DNA of 6,482 nt, from NCBI GenBank assembly GCA_937944065.1, contig CALDZS010000254.1, forward strand, positions 1 through 6,482, in the 5' to 3' direction. Below are positions 1-6,482 of this stretch, one piece after another. This DNA is from an uncultured Amylibacter sp. (GTDB taxonomy: Bacteria; Pseudomonadota; Alphaproteobacteria; Rhodobacterales; Rhodobacteraceae). The notes under the pieces were generated by a model that saw only the letters and a program-made list of their open reading frames with translations, searched no databases and was not told the DNA's origin. How positions within the stretch are numbered: the stretch's first letter is position 1; each line of letters begins with the position of its first letter. The position numbers and the translations under genes are program-made.

Positions 1-932
1 CTCTGACCTCTTCATCTTTGGCAAATTCCATATTAGAGAATACTGACCAGTCGTCGCTTGCATTTTTTGACGCGATTGCGCCGATTATTTATGCCGACAG
101 TATCGATATGTCCAAGGCATGGATGCAATCGCGCTACGATAAAGGCGACACCGAGGAAGAGAGGACGGCCTATGTGAATTGTCCCATGGACAAAGATCAG
201 TACGAGGCGTTTATTGACGCGCTGTTGGCCGCTGAAAAGACAGAGTTTAAAGACTGGGAAAAAGACACCCCCTATTTTGACGGTTGTTTACCGATAGAGG
301 TGATGGCAGAGCGTGGGCGTGAAACCCTGCGCTTTGGCCCGATGAAACCAGTCGGACTGACTAACCCGCATGATCCACAAACCAAAGCCTACGCCGTGGT
401 ACAACTGCGTCGGGATAACGCACTGGGCACGTTATTCAACATTGTCGGCTTTCAGACGAAAATGAAGTACGGCGAGCAGGCACGCGTTCTAACTATGATC
501 CCAGGACTGGAAAATGCAAACTTTGCACGCCTTGGCGGTATCCACCGCAACACGTTTATAAACTCACCTCTTCTTCTGGATGACCAAATGCGGTTGAAAT
601 CTTCGCCCAACATTCGCTTTGCGGGCCAGATTACGGGCGTCGAAGGATATGTTGAAAGCGCGGCTATGGGTCTGTTGGCAGGTCGGTATGCCGTGGCACA
701 ATCAAAGGGTGTTGATATATCCGTGCCACCGAACACTACTGGGATGGGGGCATTGGTTACGCACATCACTGGCGGCGCTGATGCCAAGACATTTCAACCG
801 ATGAATGTAAATTTCGGTCTGTTTCCTGCAGTTGAAAATGTTAAAGGTGGACGGCGAAATCGCGCGACGCGATATAAGGCCTATACTGATCGTGCAAAAA
901 TCGATTGGCAGGATTGGTTGCGCCAATCCTAA
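1..932 (+). CDS. trmFO: Methylenetetrahydrofolate-tRNA-(uracil-5-)-methyltransferase TrmFO, 5'-truncated by the window edge
   Basis: TrmFO is a cytoplasmic flavoprotein that makes m5U54 in the tRNA T-loop, using methylene-THF as carbon donor and FADH2 as reductant. The reading frame is open from base 3 (codons L-T-S-S-S...) and enters from outside the window, so the TTG at 18 is not a start. About 309 C-terminal residues are visible; the family is about 450 long, so the N-terminal FAD-binding part is missing. Visible family blocks are [22 protein letters not shown], and VNCPM, whose Cys probably corresponds to the catalytic Cys226 of the B. subtilis enzyme. [22 protein letters not shown] and the C-terminal flavin-site block [14 protein letters not shown] are also present. 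The C-terminus (DWLRQS, TAA at 930-932) is normal. A methyltransferase gene starts 20 nt downstream on the same strand, suggesting co-transcription. Identification is firm. Confidence 0.95.
   Translation, partial: LTSSSLANSILENTDQSSLAFFDAIAPIIYADSIDMSKAWMQSRYDKGDTEEERTAYVNCPMDKDQYEAFIDALLAAEKTEFKDWEKDTPYFDGCLPIEVMAERGRETLRFGPMKPVGLTNPHDPQTKAYAVVQLRRDNALGTLFNIVGFQTKMKYGEQARVLTMIPGLENANFARLGGIHRNTFINSPLLLDDQMRLKSSPNIRFAGQITGVEGYVESAAMGLLAGRYAVAQSKGVDISVPPNTTGMGALVTHITGGADAKTFQPMNVNFGLFPAVENVKGGRRNRATRYKAYTDRAKIDWQDWLRQS
910..930 (+). other. Perfect 8-bp hairpin across the trmFO stop codon
   Basis: AGGATTGG at 910-917 pairs exactly with CCAATCCT at 923-930 around a 5-nt TTGCG loop. It covers the last codons of trmFO and the first base of its stop. 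No T-tract follows, so it is not a standard intrinsic terminator. It could modulate mRNA stability or coupling to the methyltransferase gene 20 nt on, or be coincidental coding sequence. Confidence 0.35.
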
Positions 933-952
933 ACGGTTGATATCTTTGGTTC

Positions 953-1564
953 ATGACAGAGAAATTCTTTCCGCGCGCGTATGGTCTGACAGATCAAAAA
1001 GACATAGATGCCCTGTATGATGACTGGGCCAAAACCTATGATCAAGAAGTCACGGAAGGTGGTTATGAAACCCCTAGACGCTGTGCGCAGGCACTCCGAA
1101 ATTTCTTACCTACGAACAAGCCGATAGTTGATATTGGATGCGGAACTGGTTTGTCAGGTCTTGCCTTGGGCGGAATTGGGTACACTGACATTACAGGCAC
1201 TGAAATAAATCCGAACATGTTAGATCAAGCCATGAAGCGCGGGATTTATGCTGATCTTCGCGCAGCAAACCTAGAAGATCCGCTGCCGTTCAAAGTTGGC
1301 GAATTTTCGGCCCTAGTTGCGGTTGGTGTCATAAGCGCGGGTGCTGGCCCCGCCAGTCTTTTGCCCATGGCACTCGACAAACTTGCGCCCGGCGGGTTCC
1401 TTTGCCTGTCTTATAATGATCACACGCTTGAAACGCCCGACTATGTTGATGCGTTATCCAATGCGATCGACACAAAAATAGTAGATCAAGTGTTTTCCGA
1501 ATACGGGCCTCACCTGACAGCCCTTGATGTTGGTTCTTCTGTCTATGTCCTGCGAAAACTATGA
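953..1564 (+). CDS. Class I SAM-dependent methyltransferase, substrate unknown
   Basis: This 203-residue protein has a Rossmann-fold methyltransferase core. Motif I is VDIGCGTG (residues 59-66), the acidic residue ending strand 2 is Glu84 in GTEINPNML, and a motif IV-like strand VAVGVIS lies at 122-128. LAPGGFLCLSYN (144-155) is the usual strand-5 block. The N-terminal segment LYDDWAKTYDQEV is typical of the Williams-Beuren region (METTL27/WBSCR27-like) and methyltransferase type 11/12 groups, whose substrates are mostly undefined. No membrane segment or extra domain is visible. The ATG at 953 has only a weak upstream ribosome site, consistent with coupling to trmFO. Its stop overlaps the gluQRS start as ATGA at 1561-1564. 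Position between two tRNA-modification genes suggests, but does not show, a role in RNA or translation. The fold is secure; the function is not. Confidence 0.85.
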   Translation: MTEKFFPRAYGLTDQKDIDALYDDWAKTYDQEVTEGGYETPRRCAQALRNFLPTNKPIVDIGCGTGLSGLALGGIGYTDITGTEINPNMLDQAMKRGIYADLRAANLEDPLPFKVGEFSALVAVGVISAGAGPASLLPMALDKLAPGGFLCLSYNDHTLETPDYVDALSNAIDTKIVDQVFSEYGPHLTALDVGSSVYVLRKL

Positions 1565-2403
1565 GGCGCGACCGATTTGCGCCCTCACCGACAGGCCTTT
1601 TACATCTTGGTCATGCATTTTCAGCACTCACTGCCTGGGACAATTGTATTGCCAATCAGGGTACCTTTCTGCTGCGTATTGAAGATATAGATCAGCCCAG
1701 ATGTCGCCCAGAATTTGAGAAAGCGATTTACGATGATTTACACTGGCTGGGCATCGAATGGCCTGCCCCCGTGTTACGTCAATCCGAAAGGATGAGCGCG
1801 TATACGCAAGCATTGCAAGCGCTTGCTGATCTGGGCGTGACCTACCCTTGCAGCTGTAATCGCTCTGATATCAAACAAGCACTTGGCGCACGACAAGAAG
1901 GTGATGAAACAGCATCAGGTCCTGACGGCCCAGTTTATCCAGGAACATGCAAATCCAAAGGCGCTACCGCGGGGCGCCCGACGGCCACGCGTTTGGATAT
2001 GACCAAGGCGGTGGCGCTACTAAACAACAACCCGCGCCAATTCAGAAACAATGGCACGCGCGTTAAGACCAGTCCGACGGCTCTGATCAACGAAATCGGC
2101 GATATCGTTCTGGCCCGCAAAGATATCGGAACCAGCTATCACCTGTCGGTAACCGTGGATGATGCATTTCAGGCAATCACACATGTAACCCGTGGTCAGG
2201 ACATGCTCAGCGCCACACCAATCCATGTGCTGCTACAGTCGCTGCTTGGATTACCAACGCCAGACTATCTGCATCATAGACTGATCCGGGACACAGATGG
2301 CAAACGGTTGGCCAAGCGCCATGATGCAATGTCAATTCAGTCTTACCGTGCCAAAGGTGCTTCGCCGGCAGATATCCGAGCAATGGTTGGTCTTACACGA
2401 TAG
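1561..2403 (+). CDS. gluQRS: Glutamyl-Q tRNA(Asp) synthetase
   Basis: GluQRS is a truncated paralogue of glutamyl-tRNA synthetase. It activates glutamate and transfers it onto queuosine at position 34 of tRNA(Asp), and lacks the anticodon-binding domain. At 280 residues it has the expected length. The class I signature starts at [15 protein letters not shown], with HLGH at 15-18, followed by LLRIEDID. A zinc site of the GluQRS type is visible as Cys97-x-Cys99, then Tyr126 and Cys130 in VYPGTC. The KMSKS-equivalent loop is KRLAKR (248-253). [21 protein letters not shown] and HVTRGQDML are the expected catalytic-domain blocks. The start overlaps the preceding methyltransferase stop (ATGA), implying translational coupling; there is no strong Shine-Dalgarno. 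The 3' end overlaps convergent hisI by 11 bp. Identification is firm. Confidence 0.95.
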   Translation: MRRDRFAPSPTGLLHLGHAFSALTAWDNCIANQGTFLLRIEDIDQPRCRPEFEKAIYDDLHWLGIEWPAPVLRQSERMSAYTQALQALADLGVTYPCSCNRSDIKQALGARQEGDETASGPDGPVYPGTCKSKGATAGRPTATRLDMTKAVALLNNNPRQFRNNGTRVKTSPTALINEIGDIVLARKDIGTSYHLSVTVDDAFQAITHVTRGQDMLSATPIHVLLQSLLGLPTPDYLHHRLIRDTDGKRLAKRHDAMSIQSYRAKGASPADIRAMVGLTR

Positions 2404-2758
2404 GCTGCGACAGCACTGTTTCTTTGCCGTTTTCAATCAACGTATAAAAGCAAGAACGTCGATTGGTGTGGCATGCAGGGCCCGATTGATCAACTTGCAT
2501 CAAAATACAATCACGGTCGCAATCAATCGTCAGGCTTTTCAAAATTTGTTGATGTCCAGAAGTTGCCCCCTTGCGCCACAATTCTTGTCGCGAACGCGAC
2601 CAATAAGTAACCTGTCCACTGCCCAATGTCTCTGCAAGCGATGCCTTGTTCATCCAAGCCATCATTAACACTTCGCCAGTATCAAACTGCTGGGCAATCG
2701 CGGGTATCAGCCCTTTGTCGTCAAATTTCAAAGTCTCTATATCGAAATTAAGTGTCAT
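2393..2758 (-). CDS. hisI: Phosphoribosyl-AMP cyclohydrolase
   Basis: HisI is a cytosolic metal-dependent enzyme that opens the adenine ring of PR-AMP to give ProFAR in histidine biosynthesis (third step). From the ATG at 2758 it encodes 121 residues, typical of stand-alone HisI without a fused HisE domain. The blocks are [40 protein letters not shown], and the metal-site motif D79-C80-D81-x-D83 with C96-H97 and C103 in [14 protein letters not shown] longer frame with an ATG at 2779 exists. I prefer 2758 because GAGG lies 5 nt upstream of it and the family begins about there. It is divergent from the NifU-like gene and converges on gluQRS, so it is probably expressed alone from the 2759-2834 region. 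Identification is firm; the start is likely. Confidence 0.95.
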   Translation of the reverse strand: MTLNFDIETLKFDDKGLIPAIAQQFDTGEVLMMAWMNKASLAETLGSGQVTYWSRSRQELWRKGATSGHQQILKSLTIDCDRDCILMQVDQSGPACHTNRRSCFYTLIENGKETVLSQPIV

Positions 2759-2797
2759 AACCGCCTCGTGACTTTCCAATTTGATCGATGCGCCCTA

Positions 2798-2805
2798 AGT
2801 ATAGA
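2798..2805. promoter_or_regulatory. Possible overlapping divergent -10 elements for hisI and the NifU-like gene
   Basis: The 76-bp gap between the two divergent starts must hold both promoters unless transcription comes from elsewhere. On the minus strand TATACT (2803-2798) is a good -10, about 40 nt before the hisI start. On the plus strand TATAGA (2800-2805) is a fair -10, about 30 nt before the NifU-like start. The two share the TATA core, so RNA polymerase could not occupy both at once. Neither has a convincing -35 element, so this is tentative. Confidence 0.3.
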
Positions 2806-2834
2806 CGTGGACATCAATAGAAAAGACCCAATCA

Positions 2835-3272
2835 ATGAAAACCGACGATGACTTGATCAAGCTGTATTCGAAAAAGATACTCGAATTGGCAGCAAACATC
2901 CCGCATTCTGACCCCTTGCCTGATGCGATGGCAGAAGCCAGCAAACGGTCGCCGCTATGTGGGTCAAACATTCGGGTATCGTTGGATTATGACGGCAACG
3001 TAGTCACCGCCTTTTCTCAAGATGTAAAAGCGTGTGCATTGGGGCAAGCATCGGCGTCTATTCTGGGAGCAAATGTGATTGGTCTAACGCGTTCACAAAT
3101 CGCCACGGCGCGCGATCAACTGTTTGAAATGCTACGTTCTGATGGTCCAATACCTGACGCGCCGTTCGAAGAATTAGAGGTGATGCAATCAGCAATAAAG
3201 TATCGCAATCGCCATGCATCAATCATGTTGGCGTACGAAGCTACGTTGACAGCAATTGATAGCCTTACATAA
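2835..3272 (+). CDS. NifU/IscU-like iron-sulfur cluster assembly scaffold family protein with incomplete ligand set
   Basis: This 145-residue cytosolic protein matches the NifU N-terminal (IscU/SufU) fold family, whose members assemble Fe-S clusters on three Cys plus Asp and His. Visible landmarks are SPLCGS (Cys42), DVKACALGQASAS (Cys67) and YRNRHASI (His127). The position of IscU's third cysteine (HCS in E. coli) is Ala128, and IscU's CGD aspartate is Ser44, so only Cys42, Cys67 and His127 remain. My recollection, unchecked, is that similar proteins with the CGS and RHAS pattern occur in other Rhodobacterales. That would make it a lineage variant rather than a damaged gene. The ATG at 2835 follows a purine-rich GAAAAGA sequence, a modest ribosome site. 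It is divergent from hisI. Family assignment is good; a scaffold role is uncertain. Confidence 0.85.
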   Translation: MKTDDDLIKLYSKKILELAANIPHSDPLPDAMAEASKRSPLCGSNIRVSLDYDGNVVTAFSQDVKACALGQASASILGANVIGLTRSQIATARDQLFEMLRSDGPIPDAPFEELEVMQSAIKYRNRHASIMLAYEATLTAIDSLT

Positions 3273-3308
3273 AAAAAATGCCGCGCTTGGAAGTCCCAAA
3301 GCGCGGCA
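3271..3308 (-). terminator. Strong intrinsic terminator, minus strand (distal)
   Basis: TGCCGCGCTT at 3279-3288 and AAGCGCGGCA at 3299-3308 form a perfect, GC-rich 10-bp stem with a 10-nt loop. On the minus strand it is followed directly by eight T (3278-3271). The tract overlaps the stop of the plus-strand NifU-like gene. On the plus strand the A-run precedes the hairpin and no T-run follows, so it stops leftward transcripts, that is, those of the small peptide gene and any recG read-through. Confidence 0.85.
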
Positions 3309-3329
3309 AGTAAGTGCGAGCAAGTGGTG

Positions 3330-3369
3330 TGGTAAAAACCTAAATCGGTTCGAGGACTAGTGAACCGAT
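3330..3369 (-). terminator. Possible second intrinsic terminator, minus strand (proximal)
   Basis: ATCGGTTC at 3344-3351 pairs exactly with GAACCGAT at 3362-3369 around a 10-nt loop. On the minus strand the stem is followed by the T-rich run TTTAGGTTTTTACC (3343-3330). It lies 24 nt beyond the stop of the 40-codon gene. It is weaker than the distal terminator because the T-run is interrupted, and may act in tandem with it. Confidence 0.55.
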
Positions 3370-3393
3370 CCCACCTCAGCCGCAGGCGAAACT

Positions 3394-3516
3394 TTACAAA
3401 ACAGACGGCAAATTCAGCGAAACAACCATGATGGTCATAAGGGCTGCAAAACAGATCCAATCTTCTGCAATACTGTGCGAATTACGTGACATAACTGCAT
3501 ATAACCTGTTCAACAT
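3394..3516 (-). CDS. 40-residue single-pass membrane peptide under LexA-box control (candidate SOS gene)
   Basis: I do not recognise this gene by sequence. The minus-strand frame runs from ATG 3516 to TAA 3394 and encodes 40 residues: a polar basic start (MLNRLYAVMSRNSHSIAED) followed by a hydrophobic stretch from Trp20 to the end (WICFAALMTIMVVSLNLPSVL). That is one membrane helix, predicted N-in by Arg4 and Arg11, with no cleavable signal-peptide site evident. AGGA (3527-3524) lies 7 nt before the ATG, a good ribosome site. Two exact GTTC-N7-GTTC LexA boxes lie upstream and terminators downstream, so it looks like a self-contained unit behind recG. Small SOS-induced inner-membrane peptides such as Caulobacter SidA block division through FtsW/FtsN; a similar role here is inference from architecture only. 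A toxin-like or non-coding transcript is the alternative. ATG codons at residues 9, 27 and 30 are less likely starts. Confidence 0.7.
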   Translation of the reverse strand: MLNRLYAVMSRNSHSIAEDWICFAALMTIMVVSLNLPSVL

Positions 3517-3523
3517 GTGTTAT

Positions 3524-3527
3524 TCCT
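3524..3527 (-). promoter_or_regulatory. Shine-Dalgarno of the 40-codon gene
   Basis: On the minus strand AGGCAGGAATAACAC precedes the ATG, with AGGA 7 nt from the start codon. This spacing fixes the start at 3516 and is better than the ribosome site of most other genes in the window. Confidence 0.65.
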
Positions 3528-3543
3528 GCCTATTTAACGATTT

Positions 3544-3558
3544 GTTCACCCAATGTTC
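3544..3558 (-). promoter_or_regulatory. LexA (SOS) box, start-proximal
   Basis: On the plus strand it reads GTTC ACCCAAT GTTC, an exact match to the direct-repeat operator GTTC-N7-GTTC established for alphaproteobacterial LexA (on the minus strand GAAC-N7-GAAC). It overlaps the candidate -10 element and probable transcription start of the 40-codon gene, 28 bp before the ATG. LexA bound here would block initiation. Confidence 0.8.
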
Positions 3559-3580
3559 CACACCTTGCACAGCAAGTAAA
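3552..3580 (-). promoter_or_regulatory. Candidate promoter between the two LexA boxes
   Basis: On the minus strand TTTACT (3580-3575) and AACATT (3557-3552) are separated by 17 nt, giving a start near 3545 and a leader of about 30 nt. The -35 is fair and the -10 poor. The placement, with the -10 inside the proximal box and the distal box just upstream of the -35, is what a LexA-repressed promoter would look like. Another weak option is TAAATA near 3532-3537, but it would leave almost no leader. Confidence 0.4.
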
Positions 3581-3590
3581 GGAAAAATTA

Positions 3591-3605
3591 GAACAAAATT
3601 AGAAC
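3591..3605 (-). promoter_or_regulatory. LexA (SOS) box, upstream
   Basis: On the minus strand it reads GTTC TAATTTT GTTC (on the plus strand GAAC-AAAATTA-GAAC), a second exact alphaproteobacterial LexA operator. Its centre is 47 bp from the proximal box. It sits 27 bp beyond the recG stop and upstream of the candidate -35. Scanning by eye I found no other exact copy in the window. Confidence 0.8.
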
Positions 3606-3632
3606 ATTGTAAAAATGATTAAAATCAGACAG

Positions 3633-5723
3633 TTATCCAATAGACAGAAGTCGAATAGCCTTATCCCGTTCCATCAAATACAGTAAAATGCGCAACGCTT
3701 TACCACGCTCGCTGTCCAATTTAGGATCAGTGTGCATCACCATTCTTGCGTCATCAAACGCCATCTTTAGCAACTCTCCCTGTGTCTCGATATTCGCAAT
3801 TCTAAACTTGGGCAAACCAGACTGTTGCAGACCTAACAAATCACCTGCACCACGGATTTTCAGATCAGTTTCTGATATCTTAAAGCCATCCTCTGTCTCG
3901 CGCATGGTTTCAAGTCGCCTCTGCGCCGTTGCGCCCAAAGGTGGCGCGTATAGCAATAGGCAGCTAGATTTTTCTGCCCCTCTGCCAACCCTCCCTCGTA
4001 ATTGGTGTAGTTGCGCAAGCCCAAACTTTTCAGCCTGTTCAATCACCATGATCGAAGCATTTTGGACATTAACACCTACTTCGATAACTGTGGTCGCGAC
4101 CAATACTTTGGTTTTTCCGGCCACAAAGTCGGCCATTGCTGCGTCTTTTTGCGCCGGTTTCATCTGTCCATGCACCAGCCCAACATTCTCTTCGCCCAGT
4201 GCCAATTTCAAGGTTCGGAACCGATCTTCTGCCGCAACCCAATCAATTGTTTCGCTTTCTTCGACCAAAGGGCACACCCAATAGGCTTGCTTACCTGCTT
4301 TCGTTGCCTCTTTTAGACGGCTAACAACTTGTTCCAGCCTACTATTTGGAACCAGAACCGTCTCAATTGGTTTTCGCCCTGCTGGCTTTTCGTCCAGGAC
4401 CGAGACATCCATGTCGCCATACTGTGCTAATGCTAGGGATCGCGGAATAGGCGTCGCCGTCATCGTCAATATATCAACAGCAGCACCTTTTCCGCCAATA
4501 TCCATACGTTGGCGCACGCCAAACCGGTGTTGCTCGTCAATAACCGCAACCCGCAGGTCCTTGAATTCAACATCAGCTTGGAACACTGCATGCGTCCCCA
4601 ACAGAATATGAATATCACCAGCGGCAAGCGCCTGTAACTTTGCCTTTCGTTCTGATCCTTTGTCGCGACCGGTTAAAATTTCAACAACTACACCAGCGGC
4701 ATCAGCCATGTGACGCAGGCTTTCAAAGTGTTGACGGGCCAAAATCTCTGTTGGAGCCATCATCACAGCTTGCCCACCCGCCTCGACGGCGGCCACCATT
4801 GCGACCAGCGCAACCAGCGTTTTTCCGGAACCGACATCGCCTTGTAACAATCGGTTCATTCGATAGGGCGCGCCCATATCACCCAAAATTTCTGAAATAG
4901 CGCGCAATTGTGCTCCCGTTGGTTGAAACCCGAACGCCTGTAGCACCTTGGCCTGCAATCGCTCTGTACCCTTTGTCACAATGCCCTTAGCGCGACGCAT
5001 AGAGTGACGCGCAATCGCTAGGGTTAATTGATGTGACAGCAGCTCGTCATAGGCCAACCGCGCGCGCGCCGGCGACATGGGCGATAGATCATTGATCGAT
5101 TTTGGCTCGTGAACTGTACGAACCGCTTGATCCCAACTGGGCCATTCTCGATCAGACATCACTGACCCCAACAACCATTCAGGTAGTGGCTTGCTTCGAT
5201 CAACGGCTGACCTTGCCGCTTTTTGCATGACCTTCTGTGTGACACCAGTGGTCAACGGATATACGGGTTCGCATTGCGGGATTTCGGTCCCAGAATTTGG
5301 GCGTATAATATAGTCGGGATGCACCATATTTGCGATTGCATCGAACATTTCGACTTTACCGGACACGATCCGACGTTGCCCCGATGGCAACTGATCGCGA
5401 ACCCAATCTCCGCGCGCATGGAAGAAAACCAACTGAAAGCTGGTTTTTGCATCCTGTACAGTCACACGGTATGGCTTGCCCTTTTGCGTATTGGGCTTAT
5501 GAGCCCCGACCAACACCTCTACCGTCAGAACCGATGGAAACTCTGCACCGACGATTGTGTCGCGCGGCTCGCGGTCAATAATCGAGTTTGGAAGCGTGAA
5601 TATCAAATCTCTTGGGCGAGTAATATCCATCTTTTCTAGTGATTTAGCCACTTTTGGACCAACCCCAGCAAGTTCGGTAACCTTCGCAAAAAATGGAAAG
5701 AGGATTTCGGGGCGCCCTGACAT
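3633..5723 (-). CDS. recG: ATP-dependent DNA helicase RecG
   Basis: RecG is a superfamily 2 double-stranded DNA translocase that regresses stalled forks and remodels branched recombination intermediates. At 696 residues it is full length. The N-terminal wedge region starts with a helix-hairpin-helix-like LAGVGPKVAKSL (18-29), and the OB-fold covers roughly 60-145. Helicase motifs are Walker A GDVGSGKT (295-302), motif Ia MMAPTEILA, Walker B DEQH (396-399), motif III TATPIPRS, motif V-like TTVIEVGVNV and motif VI QLRGRVGRG (574-582). The C-terminal block (FKISETDLKIRGAGDLLGLQQSG) contains the RecG translocation motif region. The ATG at 5723 lies 3 nt after the ligA stop with a weak ribosome site, implying re-initiation. 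No convincing terminator separates recG from the LexA-boxed small gene, so read-through is possible. Identification is firm. Confidence 0.97.
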   Translation of the reverse strand: MSGRPEILFPFFAKVTELAGVGPKVAKSLEKMDITRPRDLIFTLPNSIIDREPRDTIVGAEFPSVLTVEVLVGAHKPNTQKGKPYRVTVQDAKTSFQLVFFHARGDWVRDQLPSGQRRIVSGKVEMFDAIANMVHPDYIIRPNSGTEIPQCEPVYPLTTGVTQKVMQKAARSAVDRSKPLPEWLLGSVMSDREWPSWDQAVRTVHEPKSINDLSPMSPARARLAYDELLSHQLTLAIARHSMRRAKGIVTKGTERLQAKVLQAFGFQPTGAQLRAISEILGDMGAPYRMNRLLQGDVGSGKTLVALVAMVAAVEAGGQAVMMAPTEILARQHFESLRHMADAAGVVVEILTGRDKGSERKAKLQALAAGDIHILLGTHAVFQADVEFKDLRVAVIDEQHRFGVRQRMDIGGKGAAVDILTMTATPIPRSLALAQYGDMDVSVLDEKPAGRKPIETVLVPNSRLEQVVSRLKEATKAGKQAYWVCPLVEESETIDWVAAEDRFRTLKLALGEENVGLVHGQMKPAQKDAAMADFVAGKTKVLVATTVIEVGVNVQNASIMVIEQAEKFGLAQLHQLRGRVGRGAEKSSCLLLYAPPLGATAQRRLETMRETEDGFKISETDLKIRGAGDLLGLQQSGLPKFRIANIETQGELLKMAFDDARMVMHTDPKLDSERGKALRILLYLMERDKAIRLLSIG

Positions 5724-5726
5724 GCT

Positions 5727-6482
<756 letters not shown>

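Noticed and set aside
18..20. TTG as a start codon for the first gene
   Set aside because: The frame is open upstream and its residues continue the TrmFO family pattern, so the gene enters from outside the window.
2297..2668. 123-residue plus-strand open frame
   Set aside because: It overlaps gluQRS out of frame and lies antisense to the HisI metal-site coding sequence.
3279..3308. The hairpin as a terminator for the plus-strand NifU-like gene
   Set aside because: The A8 tract precedes the stem and no T-run follows on the plus strand, so orientation fits only the minus strand.
3116..3460. 114-residue minus-strand open frame
   Set aside because: It runs through both terminator hairpins and antisense to the NifU-like gene, has no ribosome site noted, and is in another frame from the better-supported 40-codon gene.
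3428..3622. 64-residue plus-strand open frame in the intergenic region
   Set aside because: It is Cys-rich with no recognisable motif, runs through both LexA boxes, and is antisense to the small peptide gene.
3614..3627. Terminator after recG
   Set aside because: The possible stem (TGAT/ATCA) is only 4 bp of mostly AT pairs, too weak to call despite a nearby T-run on the minus strand.
3688..4284. 198-residue plus-strand open frame inside recG
   Set aside because: It is antisense to the conserved RecG helicase domain, its composition is Ser/Pro/Cys-rich as expected for an antisense shadow, and no family is recognisable.
5223..5639. 138-residue plus-strand open frame
   Set aside because: It is antisense to the RecG wedge region, with no recognisable domain or ribosome site.

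Overview
The window looks chromosomal and comes from an alphaproteobacterium. A Rhodobacterales (Roseobacter/Rhodobacter-type) bacterium with unusually moderate GC, roughly half by eye, fits best. This rests on remembered protein resemblances (TrmFO, GluQRS with a KRLAKR signature, the NifU-like protein beside hisI, RecG beginning MSGRPEILFP) and on two copies of the alphaproteobacterial LexA operator GTTC-N7-GTTC. No database search was run.

Layout: (1) 1-2403, plus strand: the 3' two thirds of trmFO, a class I SAM methyltransferase of unknown substrate, and gluQRS, spaced like an operon (20-nt gap, then an ATGA overlap). Two of the three act on tRNA. (2) 2393-2758, minus strand: hisI, whose stop overlaps the 3' end of gluQRS by 11 bp. 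(3) 2759-2834: a short divergent intergenic region; then 2835-3272, plus strand: a NifU/IscU-like protein that lacks some of the usual ligands. (4) 3273-3632: about 360 bp without a long gene. On the minus strand it holds what looks like a complete small transcription unit: two exact LexA boxes around a promoter candidate, a Shine-Dalgarno sequence, a 40-codon gene for a single-pass membrane peptide (3394-3516), and two hairpin plus T-tract terminators. (5) 3633-6482, minus strand: recG, and upstream of it the 3' part of ligA, separated by only 3 nt.

The minus-strand right half is a DNA-repair block: ligA, recG, then the LexA-boxed membrane peptide. The most notable candidate is this SOS-controlled small membrane protein. 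Its architecture resembles SOS-induced division inhibitors such as Caulobacter SidA, but the function is inferred only from operator, size and topology. I saw no tRNA or rRNA genes, CRISPR array, insertion sequence or attachment site.
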